Below, one piece after another: positions 19,005 to 28,327 of a stretch of 64,000 bases of DNA. The notes beneath the pieces were generated by a model. It was not told the DNA's origin. It saw only the letters and a program-made list of their open reading frames with translations, and did no database searches. The position numbers were made by a program, and so were the translations under genes. This DNA is from Ignavibacteriales bacterium (GTDB lineage: Bacteria > Bacteroidota > Ignavibacteria > UBA10030 > SZUA-254). The stretch covers positions 1 through 64,000 of the forward strand of contig JACRFD010000038.1 in assembly GCA_016218025.1 (NCBI GenBank), written 5' to 3'. The first letter of the stretch is position 1; each line of letters starts with the position of its first letter.

Positions 19005-21335
19005 ATGAAAAAATCTTTAATTATAGTTGAGTCACCTGCAAAAGCAAAAACTATCAATAAATATCTTGGAAAAGAATACGAAGTTCATGCTTCAGTCGGA
19101 CATATAAAAAATCTGCCAAAAAGTTCTATCGGTGTGGATTTTGAGGATGGTTACCGACCGACATTTTATACAATAGAGGGTAAAGAAGAAATTGTGGGGA
19201 AATTGCAGGCACTTGCATCCAAAACAGATAAAGTGTTTGTGGCAACTGACCCTGATCGCGAGGGAGAGGCTATTGCAGCAGATATAGCCGAGGAAATTGA
19301 GGGCAATAATTCAAATATTTACAGGGTTTTATTCCATGAAATCACCGAGCGAGGCGTTAACGAAGCAATGAAGGATCCGAAAAAGATTAATGGTGATCTG
19401 GTTGCAAGTCAGCGGGCTCGCAGGGTTATGGATAGAATTGTTGGATATATGATCAGCCCGTTTGTATGGAAGACTTTATATTATGGGCTCTCTGCGGGCA
19501 GGGTGCAGTCGGTTGCACTCCGTTTGATATGTGAAAGAGAAGAGCAAATTACAAATTTTGTCCCGACTGAATATTGGTCTGTAATTGCCGAATTTACTAC
19601 ATCCAAGAATGAAACATTTTTCGCCAAACTTTTTAAGATTGATAATCGCGAATTAATAGTGCCATCGAAAGAAACTCTTGAAGAAATTCATCATAAAGGA
19701 ACATCTGACAAGTACTATTTTATTCCATCAGAGGAGGAAGCGAAAAAATATATTGCAGAGGTTTTAAACCAGAGTTTTAAAATCGCAAGTATATTAAAGC
19801 GGGATACTAAAAGAAATCCGCCGCCGCCGTTTATTACCAGCACTCTTCAGCAGGAAGCATCAAGGAAGTTAAGACTTTCGGCTTCCCGCACAATGAAACT
19901 TGCTCAAAAATTATATGAAGGAATTGAAATCGGTTCAGAAGGATTGGTCGGTTTAATAACGTATATGCGTACCGACTCAACACGCTTGAGTGAAGATTCT
20001 GTAGCCGATGTTCGTGAATTCATATACAATAATTACGGCAAGGAATATCTTCCTAAACAACCGAATGTATATAAAAAGAAAAAAACATCACAAGACGCTC
20101 ACGAAGCTATTCGTCCCACTTCTATCAAATATTCTCCAAATGCAATTAAAAAATATTTAGATAAAGATCTTTTTCGGCTTTACGAATTAATATGGAACAG
20201 GTTTATTGCCTGCCAGATGGAATCGGCTGTCATGGAAACAACAACGGTTACACTTGCGGGCGGGAAATTTATTTTCAAAGCAACTTCTTCTTATTATAAA
20301 TTCCGCGGCTTTCTGCAGTTATATGATGACTCCGCAAATGGTGATGGTGAAACAGTTGAAGAAGAAGATTCAGAAGTAAAAGATGAATCGTTACCTGCAG
20401 GTTTGCAAGAAGGGCAATCAACCGGTTTAAACAGCGTTGTACCTCATAGGCATGAAACGTCTCCTCCCCCCAGATATACCGAAAGCAGCCTTGTTAAGAT
20501 GCTCGAAGCACTCGGTATTGGAAGACCAAGCACTTATGCTATGATTGTAGGTACAATAATAGATCGTAAATACGTTGAACAAAGTGATCGTAAACTTTAT
20601 GCTTTGTCTCTTGGTATGGAGGTGAACAAATTACTTACTACATATTTCCCCCACATATTCAATGTGCGATTTACTGCTAAGATGGAAGAAGAATTAGATA
20701 CTATTGCATCGGGGAAGTACAGCTACAAAAAAGTGATGGATGATTTCTATATTCCTTTTCATGAATCGCTCGAAAAAGTGAGTAAAAAAGCATCCGCTAT
20801 TAAAAAGTCGCTACAAACTGAAACTGATGAGAAGTGTGAGCTATGCGGAAAACCGATGCTGATTAAATGGGGTAGAAATGGAAAGTTTATGGCTTGCAGT
20901 GGTTATCCTTCCTGCAAAAATACGAAACCATTACCTGAAGATCAGGAAAAAGTTCAACACCTTGCCGGTATAAAATGCGATCTTTGCGGCGGTGAAATGT
21001 TAGTACGTTCCAGCAAATTCGGGACATTTTTAGGATGTTCCAATTATCCGAAATGCAGCAATACAAAACCCATTTCAATGGGTATTAAATGTCCGAAGTG
21101 TAAAACAGGCGATGTTATTGAAAGGAAAACAAAACGCAAACGGACTTTTTATGGTTGTTCAAACTATCCGGATTGCGACTTTGCATCATGGGATAAACCA
21201 TTCGATCAGCCATGTGATACCTGCGGTTCATCTTATGTTGTTCAAAAATATTCCGAAAAAAGAGGTGAATATCTGAAGTGTCCTGCATGCAAAGCTGAGA
21301 TTAAGAAAAATGATAATGCCGTTGCAGCGAGTTAA
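19005..21335 (+). CDS. topA: DNA topoisomerase I
   Basis: SLIIVESPAKAKTINKYLG; TDPDREGEAIA; TYMRTDSTRLS; C-terminal zinc-ribbon repeats. Confidence 0.97.
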   Translation: MKKSLIIVESPAKAKTINKYLGKEYEVHASVGHIKNLPKSSIGVDFEDGYRPTFYTIEGKEEIVGKLQALASKTDKVFVATDPDREGEAIAADIAEEIEGNNSNIYRVLFHEITERGVNEAMKDPKKINGDLVASQRARRVMDRIVGYMISPFVWKTLYYGLSAGRVQSVALRLICEREEQITNFVPTEYWSVIAEFTTSKNETFFAKLFKIDNRELIVPSKETLEEIHHKGTSDKYYFIPSEEEAKKYIAEVLNQSFKIASILKRDTKRNPPPPFITSTLQQEASRKLRLSASRTMKLAQKLYEGIEIGSEGLVGLITYMRTDSTRLSEDSVADVREFIYNNYGKEYLPKQPNVYKKKKTSQDAHEAIRPTSIKYSPNAIKKYLDKDLFRLYELIWNRFIACQMESAVMETTTVTLAGGKFIFKATSSYYKFRGFLQLYDDSANGDGETVEEEDSEVKDESLPAGLQEGQSTGLNSVVPHRHETSPPPRYTESSLVKMLEALGIGRPSTYAMIVGTIIDRKYVEQSDRKLYALSLGMEVNKLLTTYFPHIFNVRFTAKMEEELDTIASGKYSYKKVMDDFYIPFHESLEKVSKKASAIKKSLQTETDEKCELCGKPMLIKWGRNGKFMACSGYPSCKNTKPLPEDQEKVQHLAGIKCDLCGGEMLVRSSKFGTFLGCSNYPKCSNTKPISMGIKCPKCKTGDVIERKTKRKRTFYGCSNYPDCDFASWDKPFDQPCDTCGSSYVVQKYSEKRGEYLKCPACKAEIKKNDNAVAAS

Positions 21336-21339
21336 TGAG

Positions 21340-22251
21340 ATGGATGATTTAATAAATCAATATCGACTTTACATCAGCACTGAAAGGAATTATAGCCCCA
21401 ATACTGTCGCTGCATATCGCGAAGACCTCGATCAATTTAAAAAATACTTAAGCCAAAAATGTAATAAAGAAGAAATACAACCCGAAGTAATAACCCAACA
21501 GGATATCAGAAATTATCTGGGTGAACTTTCAGAAATCGGTTTAAGTAAGAGAAGTGTAACGCGGAAGCTTTCCGTTATTCGTTCGTTCATGAAATTTTTG
21601 TTGAAAAGAGGAAAAATCACCTTAAATCCATCTATCAATATCATATCCCCAAAACTTCCTAAAACGTTGCCATTATACGTTGAAGAAAAGGCGATTGCAA
21701 AGATGATGGAACTGCCTGATATATCGACCATAATTGGTTTGCGGGATAGGGCAATTTTGGAATTATTCTATGCTACCGGTATGAGATTCGGTGAATTGAT
21801 ATCGCTAAGAGTAAATGATCTGGATTTAAGGAACAACACGGTTAAAGTTTTTGGAAAAGGGCGCAAGCACAGAATTATACCGATCGGATCAATTGCCAAA
21901 GATATAATTGAAAAATATATTAAAATTCGCAAAGAGTTTTTCACTAAAAACACCGATGAAGAATCGAAGAAAATATTATTCCTCTCACCTAGAGGAAAAT
22001 TATTTTCCCCCAAATCAAAAGGTGTATATGAAATAGTGAATAAATACATCGGTATGGTTTCTGAAATCGAAAGAAAAAGTCCGCATATTTTACGGCATTC
22101 ATTTGCAACTCACTTGCTGAATCACGGCGCAGATTTGAGGGCGGTAAAAGAGTTGCTGGGGCATGAGAATTTATCGACAACTCAACTTTATACGCATGTA
22201 ACCGTAGAGAGATTAAAACGTATTTATCAACAGGCACATCCAAAAGCATAG
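21340..22251 (+). CDS. Tyrosine recombinase XerC/XerD family
   Basis: ERNYSPNTVAAYREDL; ATGMRFGELISL; HILRHSFATHLLNHGADLRAVKELLGHENLSTTQLYTHV. Confidence 0.93.
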   Translation: MDDLINQYRLYISTERNYSPNTVAAYREDLDQFKKYLSQKCNKEEIQPEVITQQDIRNYLGELSEIGLSKRSVTRKLSVIRSFMKFLLKRGKITLNPSINIISPKLPKTLPLYVEEKAIAKMMELPDISTIIGLRDRAILELFYATGMRFGELISLRVNDLDLRNNTVKVFGKGRKHRIIPIGSIAKDIIEKYIKIRKEFFTKNTDEESKKILFLSPRGKLFSPKSKGVYEIVNKYIGMVSEIERKSPHILRHSFATHLLNHGADLRAVKELLGHENLSTTQLYTHVTVERLKRIYQQAHPKA

Positions 22252-22276
22252 TTAGAACTAATGAAAGGGTAAATAG

Positions 22277-22627
22277 ATGGACGTACATTTTACAGCGCGA
22301 AAATTTAAAGCACACTATACTTTAAAAGAACATGCAGTGAATGCTTTGAGCTCATTGGATAAATATTACGACGGAATTGTAAGGGGTGATGTGGTCTTAA
22401 GTTATGAGCGGACCACTAACAGTTTAAAAACGGCTGAGATAAACTTGCATATACAAGGCGTTATTCTAACTGCAAAAGAAAAATCGGAAGACTTCGATAA
22501 ATCAATAGAATTAGCTGTCGAAAAAATTGAACGTCAGTTAACAAAATATAAGACAAAACAGAAGAAAAATAAAAAGACATTACGCAGGGTTAAAGAAACA
22601 GTGCCTGAATCCGGAGATGAAGAATGA
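22277..22627 (+). CDS. hpf: Ribosome hibernation-promoting factor (HPF/RaiA, short form)
   Basis: HFTARKFKAHYTLKEHAVNALSSLDKYYDGI...AKEKSEDFDKSIELAVEKIERQLTKYK. Confidence 0.88.
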   Translation: MDVHFTARKFKAHYTLKEHAVNALSSLDKYYDGIVRGDVVLSYERTTNSLKTAEINLHIQGVILTAKEKSEDFDKSIELAVEKIERQLTKYKTKQKKNKKTLRRVKETVPESGDEE

Positions 22628-23637
22628 GCTTTAAACAAACGAAAGAAACCGTGAAGGATGAGATAACCGTAGGATTCTTATTCCGTTCGAATAAAGAACG
22701 TCTGAAGCTGGAATCTCTCACAGATGAAATTGGATTCGATAGAATAATAAAAGATAAAAATATTCATCGCCCCGGTTTGGCATTAGCGGGATACGTACAG
22801 TTATTCAGATTTGATAGAGTTCAGATTTGCGGAAACACCGAGATGCGATATCTGGATCATATGGAACCCAAGCAGCGTGAGAGTGCCCTTCGCACATTGT
22901 TTAAATTCAAAGTCCCATGTCTTTTAGTTACGAACAGTAATAAAGTAGATGAACAGTTTTTAGAAGTTGCGAGAGAACATGGGGTGGCAATATTCAGAAC
23001 GCCAGTTGAAACTACTAAACTGGTTTATTTCCTCAGCGATTTTCTTGATGATCAATTTGCCCCACAAACATCGGTACACGGTTCTTTTGTGGATGTTTAT
23101 GGAATAGGTCTGTTGTTGATAGGCAGGTCGGGGATTGGTAAAAGTGAAATTGCATTGGATCTCGTAGAGCGTGGTCATCGACTTGTTGCCGATGATATTG
23201 TCATGATCACCAGAAAAGGTGAGGGCATTCTTATGGGAGCGGGTACAGATTTGGTAAAACATTTTATGGAAATTAGAGGTCTGGGTTTAATTGACGTTCG
23301 AAGTATGTTTGGAATTCGGGCAATCCGTTTCCAAAAGCGTGTTGAAGTAGTTGTCGAGTTAATGGATTGGGATCCGAATGCAGAATACACCAGAACCGGA
23401 CTTGATGAAGAAGGTGTAACTTTACTGGATGTACAGGTTTTAGGCGTTAAACTGCCCATTTTCCCGGGTAAGAATGTTACAGTTATTTGTGAGGTTATTG
23501 CCTTAAATTACCTCCTCAAGCATTACGGTTATGATGCTGCCAAGGAGTTCGCAAAACGCCTGGAAGTAGTGATTTCAGAAAAAAGCAAGCAAATTGGTGA
23601 AAGAGGAGTAAATTACTTCGAACACGACTTTGAGTAA
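22624..23637 (+). CDS. hprK: HPr kinase/phosphorylase
   Basis: GIGLLLIGRSGIGKSEIALDLVERGHRLVADD P-loop; MEIRGLGLIDV signature; ATGA overlap with hpf. Confidence 0.95.
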   Translation: MSFKQTKETVKDEITVGFLFRSNKERLKLESLTDEIGFDRIIKDKNIHRPGLALAGYVQLFRFDRVQICGNTEMRYLDHMEPKQRESALRTLFKFKVPCLLVTNSNKVDEQFLEVAREHGVAIFRTPVETTKLVYFLSDFLDDQFAPQTSVHGSFVDVYGIGLLLIGRSGIGKSEIALDLVERGHRLVADDIVMITRKGEGILMGAGTDLVKHFMEIRGLGLIDVRSMFGIRAIRFQKRVEVVVELMDWDPNAEYTRTGLDEEGVTLLDVQVLGVKLPIFPGKNVTVICEVIALNYLLKHYGYDAAKEFAKRLEVVISEKSKQIGERGVNYFEHDFE

Positions 23638-23663
23638 AAAATCACATGTTAAAAAAAATTATC

Positions 23664-23692
23664 TTGACAAACATCTATTTTTTTTTTAATTT
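23664..23692 (+). promoter_or_regulatory. Putative sigma70-type promoter very close to the M23 peptidase start codon
   Basis: TTGACA (23664-23669) - 17 nt - TAATTT (23687-23692); annotated ATG at 23702. Confidence 0.45.
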
Positions 23693-23701
23693 TGAGCCAT
23701 C

Positions 23702-24676
23702 ATGTTTCGTTTAAATAAACATATTACATTTTATTTTTCTGATAAACGGCTCCAAATTCGTGAAATTAAGTGGTTCCGTACCAAACTTTTCAGTTTTGTG
23801 GCAACTACAGTAACTATAGGTCTGCTTCTGATTCTGTCAATAAATTATATATTCAATAATTTTATCGGTATCGGAACAAGTAAAACAAAAGCCCTTATGA
23901 AAGAAAATCAACTGTTACAGCAGCAACTTGTGTTGATGGAACGGAAGATGAATGAATTACAATCCACTGTTAATCAGATTGCCGATGAAGGTGATCGGTT
24001 AAGATTGATGGTCGATCTGCCGTCTTTAGATAAAGAAACCAGGAGCGCTGGAACCGGCGGTGCTATTGTTGAAAGTGAGTTTGATATAAGTTCAGATAAT
24101 ACTTCTCTTCTTTTACAATCCGCACATGAATTGATGAATCGATTACAGAGCGAGGCAAACGTTCAAAAGCATAGTTATGAACAGGTTGTCAAACAATCGG
24201 AATTTAATAAATCATATTTTGCATCGATGCCTGCGATCAAGCCTATGCCCGGATTTTATTCGCGGCAGGAATTTGGAATTAGAATTCATCCGGTGCTTGG
24301 TATAAAAAAACCTCACGAAGGTCTTGATATAGTAAATGATGTCGGTACGCCGATATCTGCTACCGGTGATGGAACGGTTCAGATGGTAGGACACAGTGGT
24401 GGGGGATTCGGAAATGTAATTGTTATTAATCATGGTTTCGGATACCAATCGGTATATGCACACCTTTCTAAAATTCTGGTGCGTGAAGGACAACACATTA
24501 AACGCGGAGATTTAATCGCAAAAAGCGGAAGGACCGGACTTGTGAGCGGTCCCCATCTTCACTACGAGGTGAGAAGGAATGGTATTTGTCAGAATCCGAT
24601 GGATTATTTCTTTGATGACGTTACCGTCCAAGAATACCGAAAACAAATTGCTGAAGAACAATCAGGTTCAAAATAA
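23702..24676 (+). CDS. M23 family metallopeptidase (murein hydrolase-like)
   Basis: TM + coiled coil; GFYSRQEFGIRIHPVLGIKKPHEGLDI; VINHGFGYQSVYAHLS; SGPHLHYEVRRNG. Confidence 0.93.
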   Translation: MFRLNKHITFYFSDKRLQIREIKWFRTKLFSFVATTVTIGLLLILSINYIFNNFIGIGTSKTKALMKENQLLQQQLVLMERKMNELQSTVNQIADEGDRLRLMVDLPSLDKETRSAGTGGAIVESEFDISSDNTSLLLQSAHELMNRLQSEANVQKHSYEQVVKQSEFNKSYFASMPAIKPMPGFYSRQEFGIRIHPVLGIKKPHEGLDIVNDVGTPISATGDGTVQMVGHSGGGFGNVIVINHGFGYQSVYAHLSKILVREGQHIKRGDLIAKSGRTGLVSGPHLHYEVRRNGICQNPMDYFFDDVTVQEYRKQIAEEQSGSK

Positions 24677-24717
24677 ATTCACTTTAAAGATTGTATAGAT
24701 AGCCTAGGAAAAATATT

Positions 24718-24942
24718 ATGATCTGGACAATGGAACTCGCATCATATTTAGATGATGCACCATGGCCCGCAACAAAAGAAGAATTGCTTGATTATGCATC
24801 GCGGACAGGTGCACCTAACGAAGTAATTGAAAATATTCAGGAATTAGAGGATAACGATGAACCATATGAAAGTATGGAAGAAATCTGGCCCGATTATCCG
24901 ACTGAAAGCGACTTCTTTTACGAAGACGAAAACGAATATTGA
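24718..24942 (+). CDS. DUF2795-like small acidic protein
   Basis: MELASYLDDAPWPATKEELLDYASRTGAPNEVIENIQEL pattern. Confidence 0.7.
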   Translation: MIWTMELASYLDDAPWPATKEELLDYASRTGAPNEVIENIQELEDNDEPYESMEEIWPDYPTESDFFYEDENEY

Positions 24943-24986
24943 TGATATTTTTTCCGGCTGAGAGAAAATATTCAAATTTTCTTCTT

Positions 24987-25022
24987 ACCCATCCTGCAAC
25001 GTTGGTGGATGGGTTTTTTTAT
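24987..25022 (+). terminator. Rho-independent terminator
   Basis: ACCCATCC ... GGATGGGT followed by TTTTTT. Confidence 0.75.
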
Positions 25023-25030
25023 TTCTTTTA

Positions 25031-27160
25031 ATGAGTAGATCCATTAATAATATATTGCCATCCATACTACAAAAAGCTGTCTGCTTTTCCGGATTATTGA
25101 TTATCGCGTTTAATATTTCTCTGGCTCAGGGAATTGTTGATGAAGAACAATTTTTCCAAATCGATAGAATTATTATAAATGGGAATAAATCAGTTGACGC
25201 TGATATCCTCCGTAATGCAATTATTTCGAAAGAGACGCCAAGCAAATTCTCTCAATTTGTCTTCAATAATATCAGTGAAAAACTCGGCTCGAAACCTGAA
25301 TATTTCAACGAAGAGAATATTCCTGAAGATTTACATGTAATTGAAAATTATTATCGTGCGAATGGATATTTTCATACGGTTGTTGTTTCATCCTATGAAA
25401 AAGATACAGCAAATCATACTGCGGTTTTGCGGTTCGAGATTACAGAGAATCATCATTCATATATTGATAGTATCCAATATGTCGGTTTAGAAACGCTTCC
25501 AATATCATTGAAAGAAAAGATAACTTCAGATGCAGTAATTAAAAAAGGGATGCCGTATTCGAGCAATAAAGCTTCAGCAGAAATAGCCCGCATATTGAAT
25601 CTACTGGCAAACAACGGGTATCCGGCAGCCCGTTTTGATCAATCTAATTCATATGAATATGAGTATATGTCGAGCCAGAATTTTATGCTGCAAATCGCTT
25701 TTATTCCCGGAAAATATTATATCTTCGGTTCTACAACCACACATGTTGAACCGGCAAGACCCGATATTTACGATCGCTTGTCGCTCAGACATCTTGATTT
25801 TTTGCCGGGTGAAACATTCAGCCGGGAAAAAATTCATTCAAGTGAACGAAGCTTAAATAGACTCGGAATTTTTGAAACCGCTCGTGTAGATCACGGTGCG
25901 ATTTCAGATAGTTCAAATCAAACTGCAATACCCATCGATCTTTATCTGAAACCAAGAGTCAGAAATGAACTCTCACCTGAATTTATCATATCAGATGAAG
26001 ATGGTTTTTTTAATTTGGGTATCGGACTCGGTTATACAAACAGGAATTTTTTAGGTGATGCAAGGATATTTGATGCAGGTGTAAGATTAAAAACTCAAGA
26101 TATTCAACGCTGGGATTTTAAAAATGTTTTTAATAAAAAAGGATTGAAAGATATTTCGGTAAGAGGTAAAGTTGAAATTCAATTGCAAATAACACAACCT
26201 TATCTCATAACAAGAACTCTGAGTGCCAATTGGACCTCAACAATCAGCGCCGAAAAACAACCAGCATATATTCTGTCAATTCTCAGAAATAAAATCGGTT
26301 TGAATAAACAGTTTGCCGCATTTACTTACGGTTATTTTGATTGGACACTTGAAAGGGTAAGTCCGGATATTCTTCAAGATACACTAAATACGCAGGTACT
26401 TATTTCAACTTTGAGGGAAGAAGATAAACCGCAATTTAATTCGATATTTACAATAACTCTTCAACGTGATAAAACGAATGATTTATTCTCGCCAACCGAC
26501 GGATTTTTTCACAGTCTGACACTGGAGGAATCCGGATTGCTTCCCAAATATCTCCCCGGTATCAGATCAGGTTTACCTTTCACTCAATATTATAAAATAT
26601 CTATGCTTGGCAGGTGGTATCAGGATTTAACATGGAGGCGGTTCAATATTTTTGCTTGGAAATTACACTCTGGTTATCAAAATAAATATGGGGAGAGTAA
26701 GTATAGCAATGTACAGATTCCACTTAACAGAAGATTTTTTGCCGGTGGAAGTGGAAGTGTTAGGGGATGGAATGCCCGGGAATTAGGCGCTATGCCTGCA
26801 GAGTTAATTCAATTAGGCGGTAATTTTATTTTGGATGCCAGCGCCGAAATGAGGGTAAGTCATTTCCAGGGACACGGCAACATCTGGTTTATAAAACTAG
26901 AAAACATTCGCGGTGTATACTTCGTTGATATTGGAAATGTATGGAGCGATATAAGCAGATTTCGCTTTAAAGATTTAGCCGCTGCAGCGGGATTTGGAAT
27001 TAGATATGAAACATTCTTCGGACCTTTTAGAATCGATTACGGTTTCCGTTTGTATGATCCTAACGAGAAACCGGGTCAGCAGACTATTTTCAACAGAAAA
27101 TTTTTTGGTGAAACGCTAAATCGCGGAGTTTTCCATTTTGGTATCGGTCATGCATTTTAA
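25031..27160 (+). CDS. BamA/TamA-like Omp85 outer-membrane protein with POTRA domains
   Basis: DRIIINGNKSVDADILR POTRA-like; GGSGSVRGWNARELG; C-terminal barrel FHFGIGHAF. Confidence 0.88.
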   Translation: MSRSINNILPSILQKAVCFSGLLIIAFNISLAQGIVDEEQFFQIDRIIINGNKSVDADILRNAIISKETPSKFSQFVFNNISEKLGSKPEYFNEENIPEDLHVIENYYRANGYFHTVVVSSYEKDTANHTAVLRFEITENHHSYIDSIQYVGLETLPISLKEKITSDAVIKKGMPYSSNKASAEIARILNLLANNGYPAARFDQSNSYEYEYMSSQNFMLQIAFIPGKYYIFGSTTTHVEPARPDIYDRLSLRHLDFLPGETFSREKIHSSERSLNRLGIFETARVDHGAISDSSNQTAIPIDLYLKPRVRNELSPEFIISDEDGFFNLGIGLGYTNRNFLGDARIFDAGVRLKTQDIQRWDFKNVFNKKGLKDISVRGKVEIQLQITQPYLITRTLSANWTSTISAEKQPAYILSILRNKIGLNKQFAAFTYGYFDWTLERVSPDILQDTLNTQVLISTLREEDKPQFNSIFTITLQRDKTNDLFSPTDGFFHSLTLEESGLLPKYLPGIRSGLPFTQYYKISMLGRWYQDLTWRRFNIFAWKLHSGYQNKYGESKYSNVQIPLNRRFFAGGSGSVRGWNARELGAMPAELIQLGGNFILDASAEMRVSHFQGHGNIWFIKLENIRGVYFVDIGNVWSDISRFRFKDLAAAAGFGIRYETFFGPFRIDYGFRLYDPNEKPGQQTIFNRKFFGETLNRGVFHFGIGHAF

Positions 27161-27168
27161 ATATTGAG

Positions 27169-28296
27169 ATGAGCTGGGAATCTGTAATCGGGCAAGAACG
27201 AGTTAAAGATATTCTAATCGGTTCACTAAAAAAGAATCGATTAGGGCATGCATATTTATTTACCGGCCCCGGCGGTTCCGGAAAATTGAACACCGCTCTC
27301 CAATTAGCGAAAACACTAAATTGTAAAAATCATAATTCAGATTCTTGTGATGAATGTCCAAGTTGTAAAAAATTTCAAACACTTCAACATCCCAATCTTC
27401 ATTTAATTTTTAATTTACCGGTGGGTAAGAATGAGACATCAAACGATCCTCCTCTCGCCAGATTATCGCCTGATGATATCAGAGAAATTCAGAACCAGCT
27501 TGCCGAGCTATCGGCAAATCATTATTATAAATTAAAAATACCCAAGGCGAATGCGATAAAAATAAATAGTGTCCGGGGAATTCGCCGTGAAGCATCGCTT
27601 ACAATGTTCGGGGAAGGCAAAAAAGTTTTTATTGTTATTGATGCAGACAAGATGAACGATGCTGCCGCAAATGCCTTGCTGAAAACTCTTGAAGAACCGC
27701 ATGAAGATACACTCATCATTCTTATTACAGAAATGTCCGATGCGTTGCTGCCTACAATTGTCTCTCGTTGCCAGCAAATAAGGTTTGAACCGTTATCAGA
27801 ATCAATTATTGCAGATGCGCTGGTTAATCAAAATCAAATAGACGAAAATGAAGCAAGCAAAATTGCCGGTATCTCTAATGGATCTTACTCGAAGGCACTG
27901 TTGCATCTAAACAATGAATATCAAATTAAACAGAATCAAACTCTTGAATTGATAAGAATTATCTTACTCTCATCACGCGCGAAAATTACCGAAGAGGCAG
28001 AACGTTTAGCAAAAGAATTGAGCAAGGAAGAGCTTGAAGAAACATTCATGATGATGCAATCTTGGTTCCGTGGTGTGATGCTGCAGAAAGAAATGGTCGA
28101 AACTAAATCCCAGCTTGGAGAAAATAGTCCCGAACAAAAATTTATTAAAACCTATCCTCTTTGGGATTATAAAAAATCTTATTCATTGCTGGAGCGTTCA
28201 ATTTTACTTCTCGGTAAAAATGTTTATATTCCGCTTATTATCATCGACTTAGCATTAAATTTGAGATCGATGGTGAAAGCAAAAAAATCAAAATAA
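27169..28296 (+). CDS. holB: DNA polymerase III delta prime subunit
   Basis: WESVIGQERVKDILIGSLKKNRLGHAYLFTGPGGSGK; CDECPSCKKF; LLKTLEEPHEDTLIIL; SRCQQIRF. Confidence 0.9.
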   Translation: MSWESVIGQERVKDILIGSLKKNRLGHAYLFTGPGGSGKLNTALQLAKTLNCKNHNSDSCDECPSCKKFQTLQHPNLHLIFNLPVGKNETSNDPPLARLSPDDIREIQNQLAELSANHYYKLKIPKANAIKINSVRGIRREASLTMFGEGKKVFIVIDADKMNDAAANALLKTLEEPHEDTLIILITEMSDALLPTIVSRCQQIRFEPLSESIIADALVNQNQIDENEASKIAGISNGSYSKALLHLNNEYQIKQNQTLELIRIILLSSRAKITEEAERLAKELSKEELEETFMMMQSWFRGVMLQKEMVETKSQLGENSPEQKFIKTYPLWDYKKSYSLLERSILLLGKNVYIPLIIIDLALNLRSMVKAKKSK

Positions 28297-28327
28297 AATT
28301 TTAGAAGTTTAAAAAGAAAGGTCGCCA

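Noticed and set aside
21340-22251. Integrase of a mobile element
   Set aside because: Sequence and context (after topA, before hpf) fit a housekeeping XerC/XerD recombinase; no att-like or cargo signature nearby.
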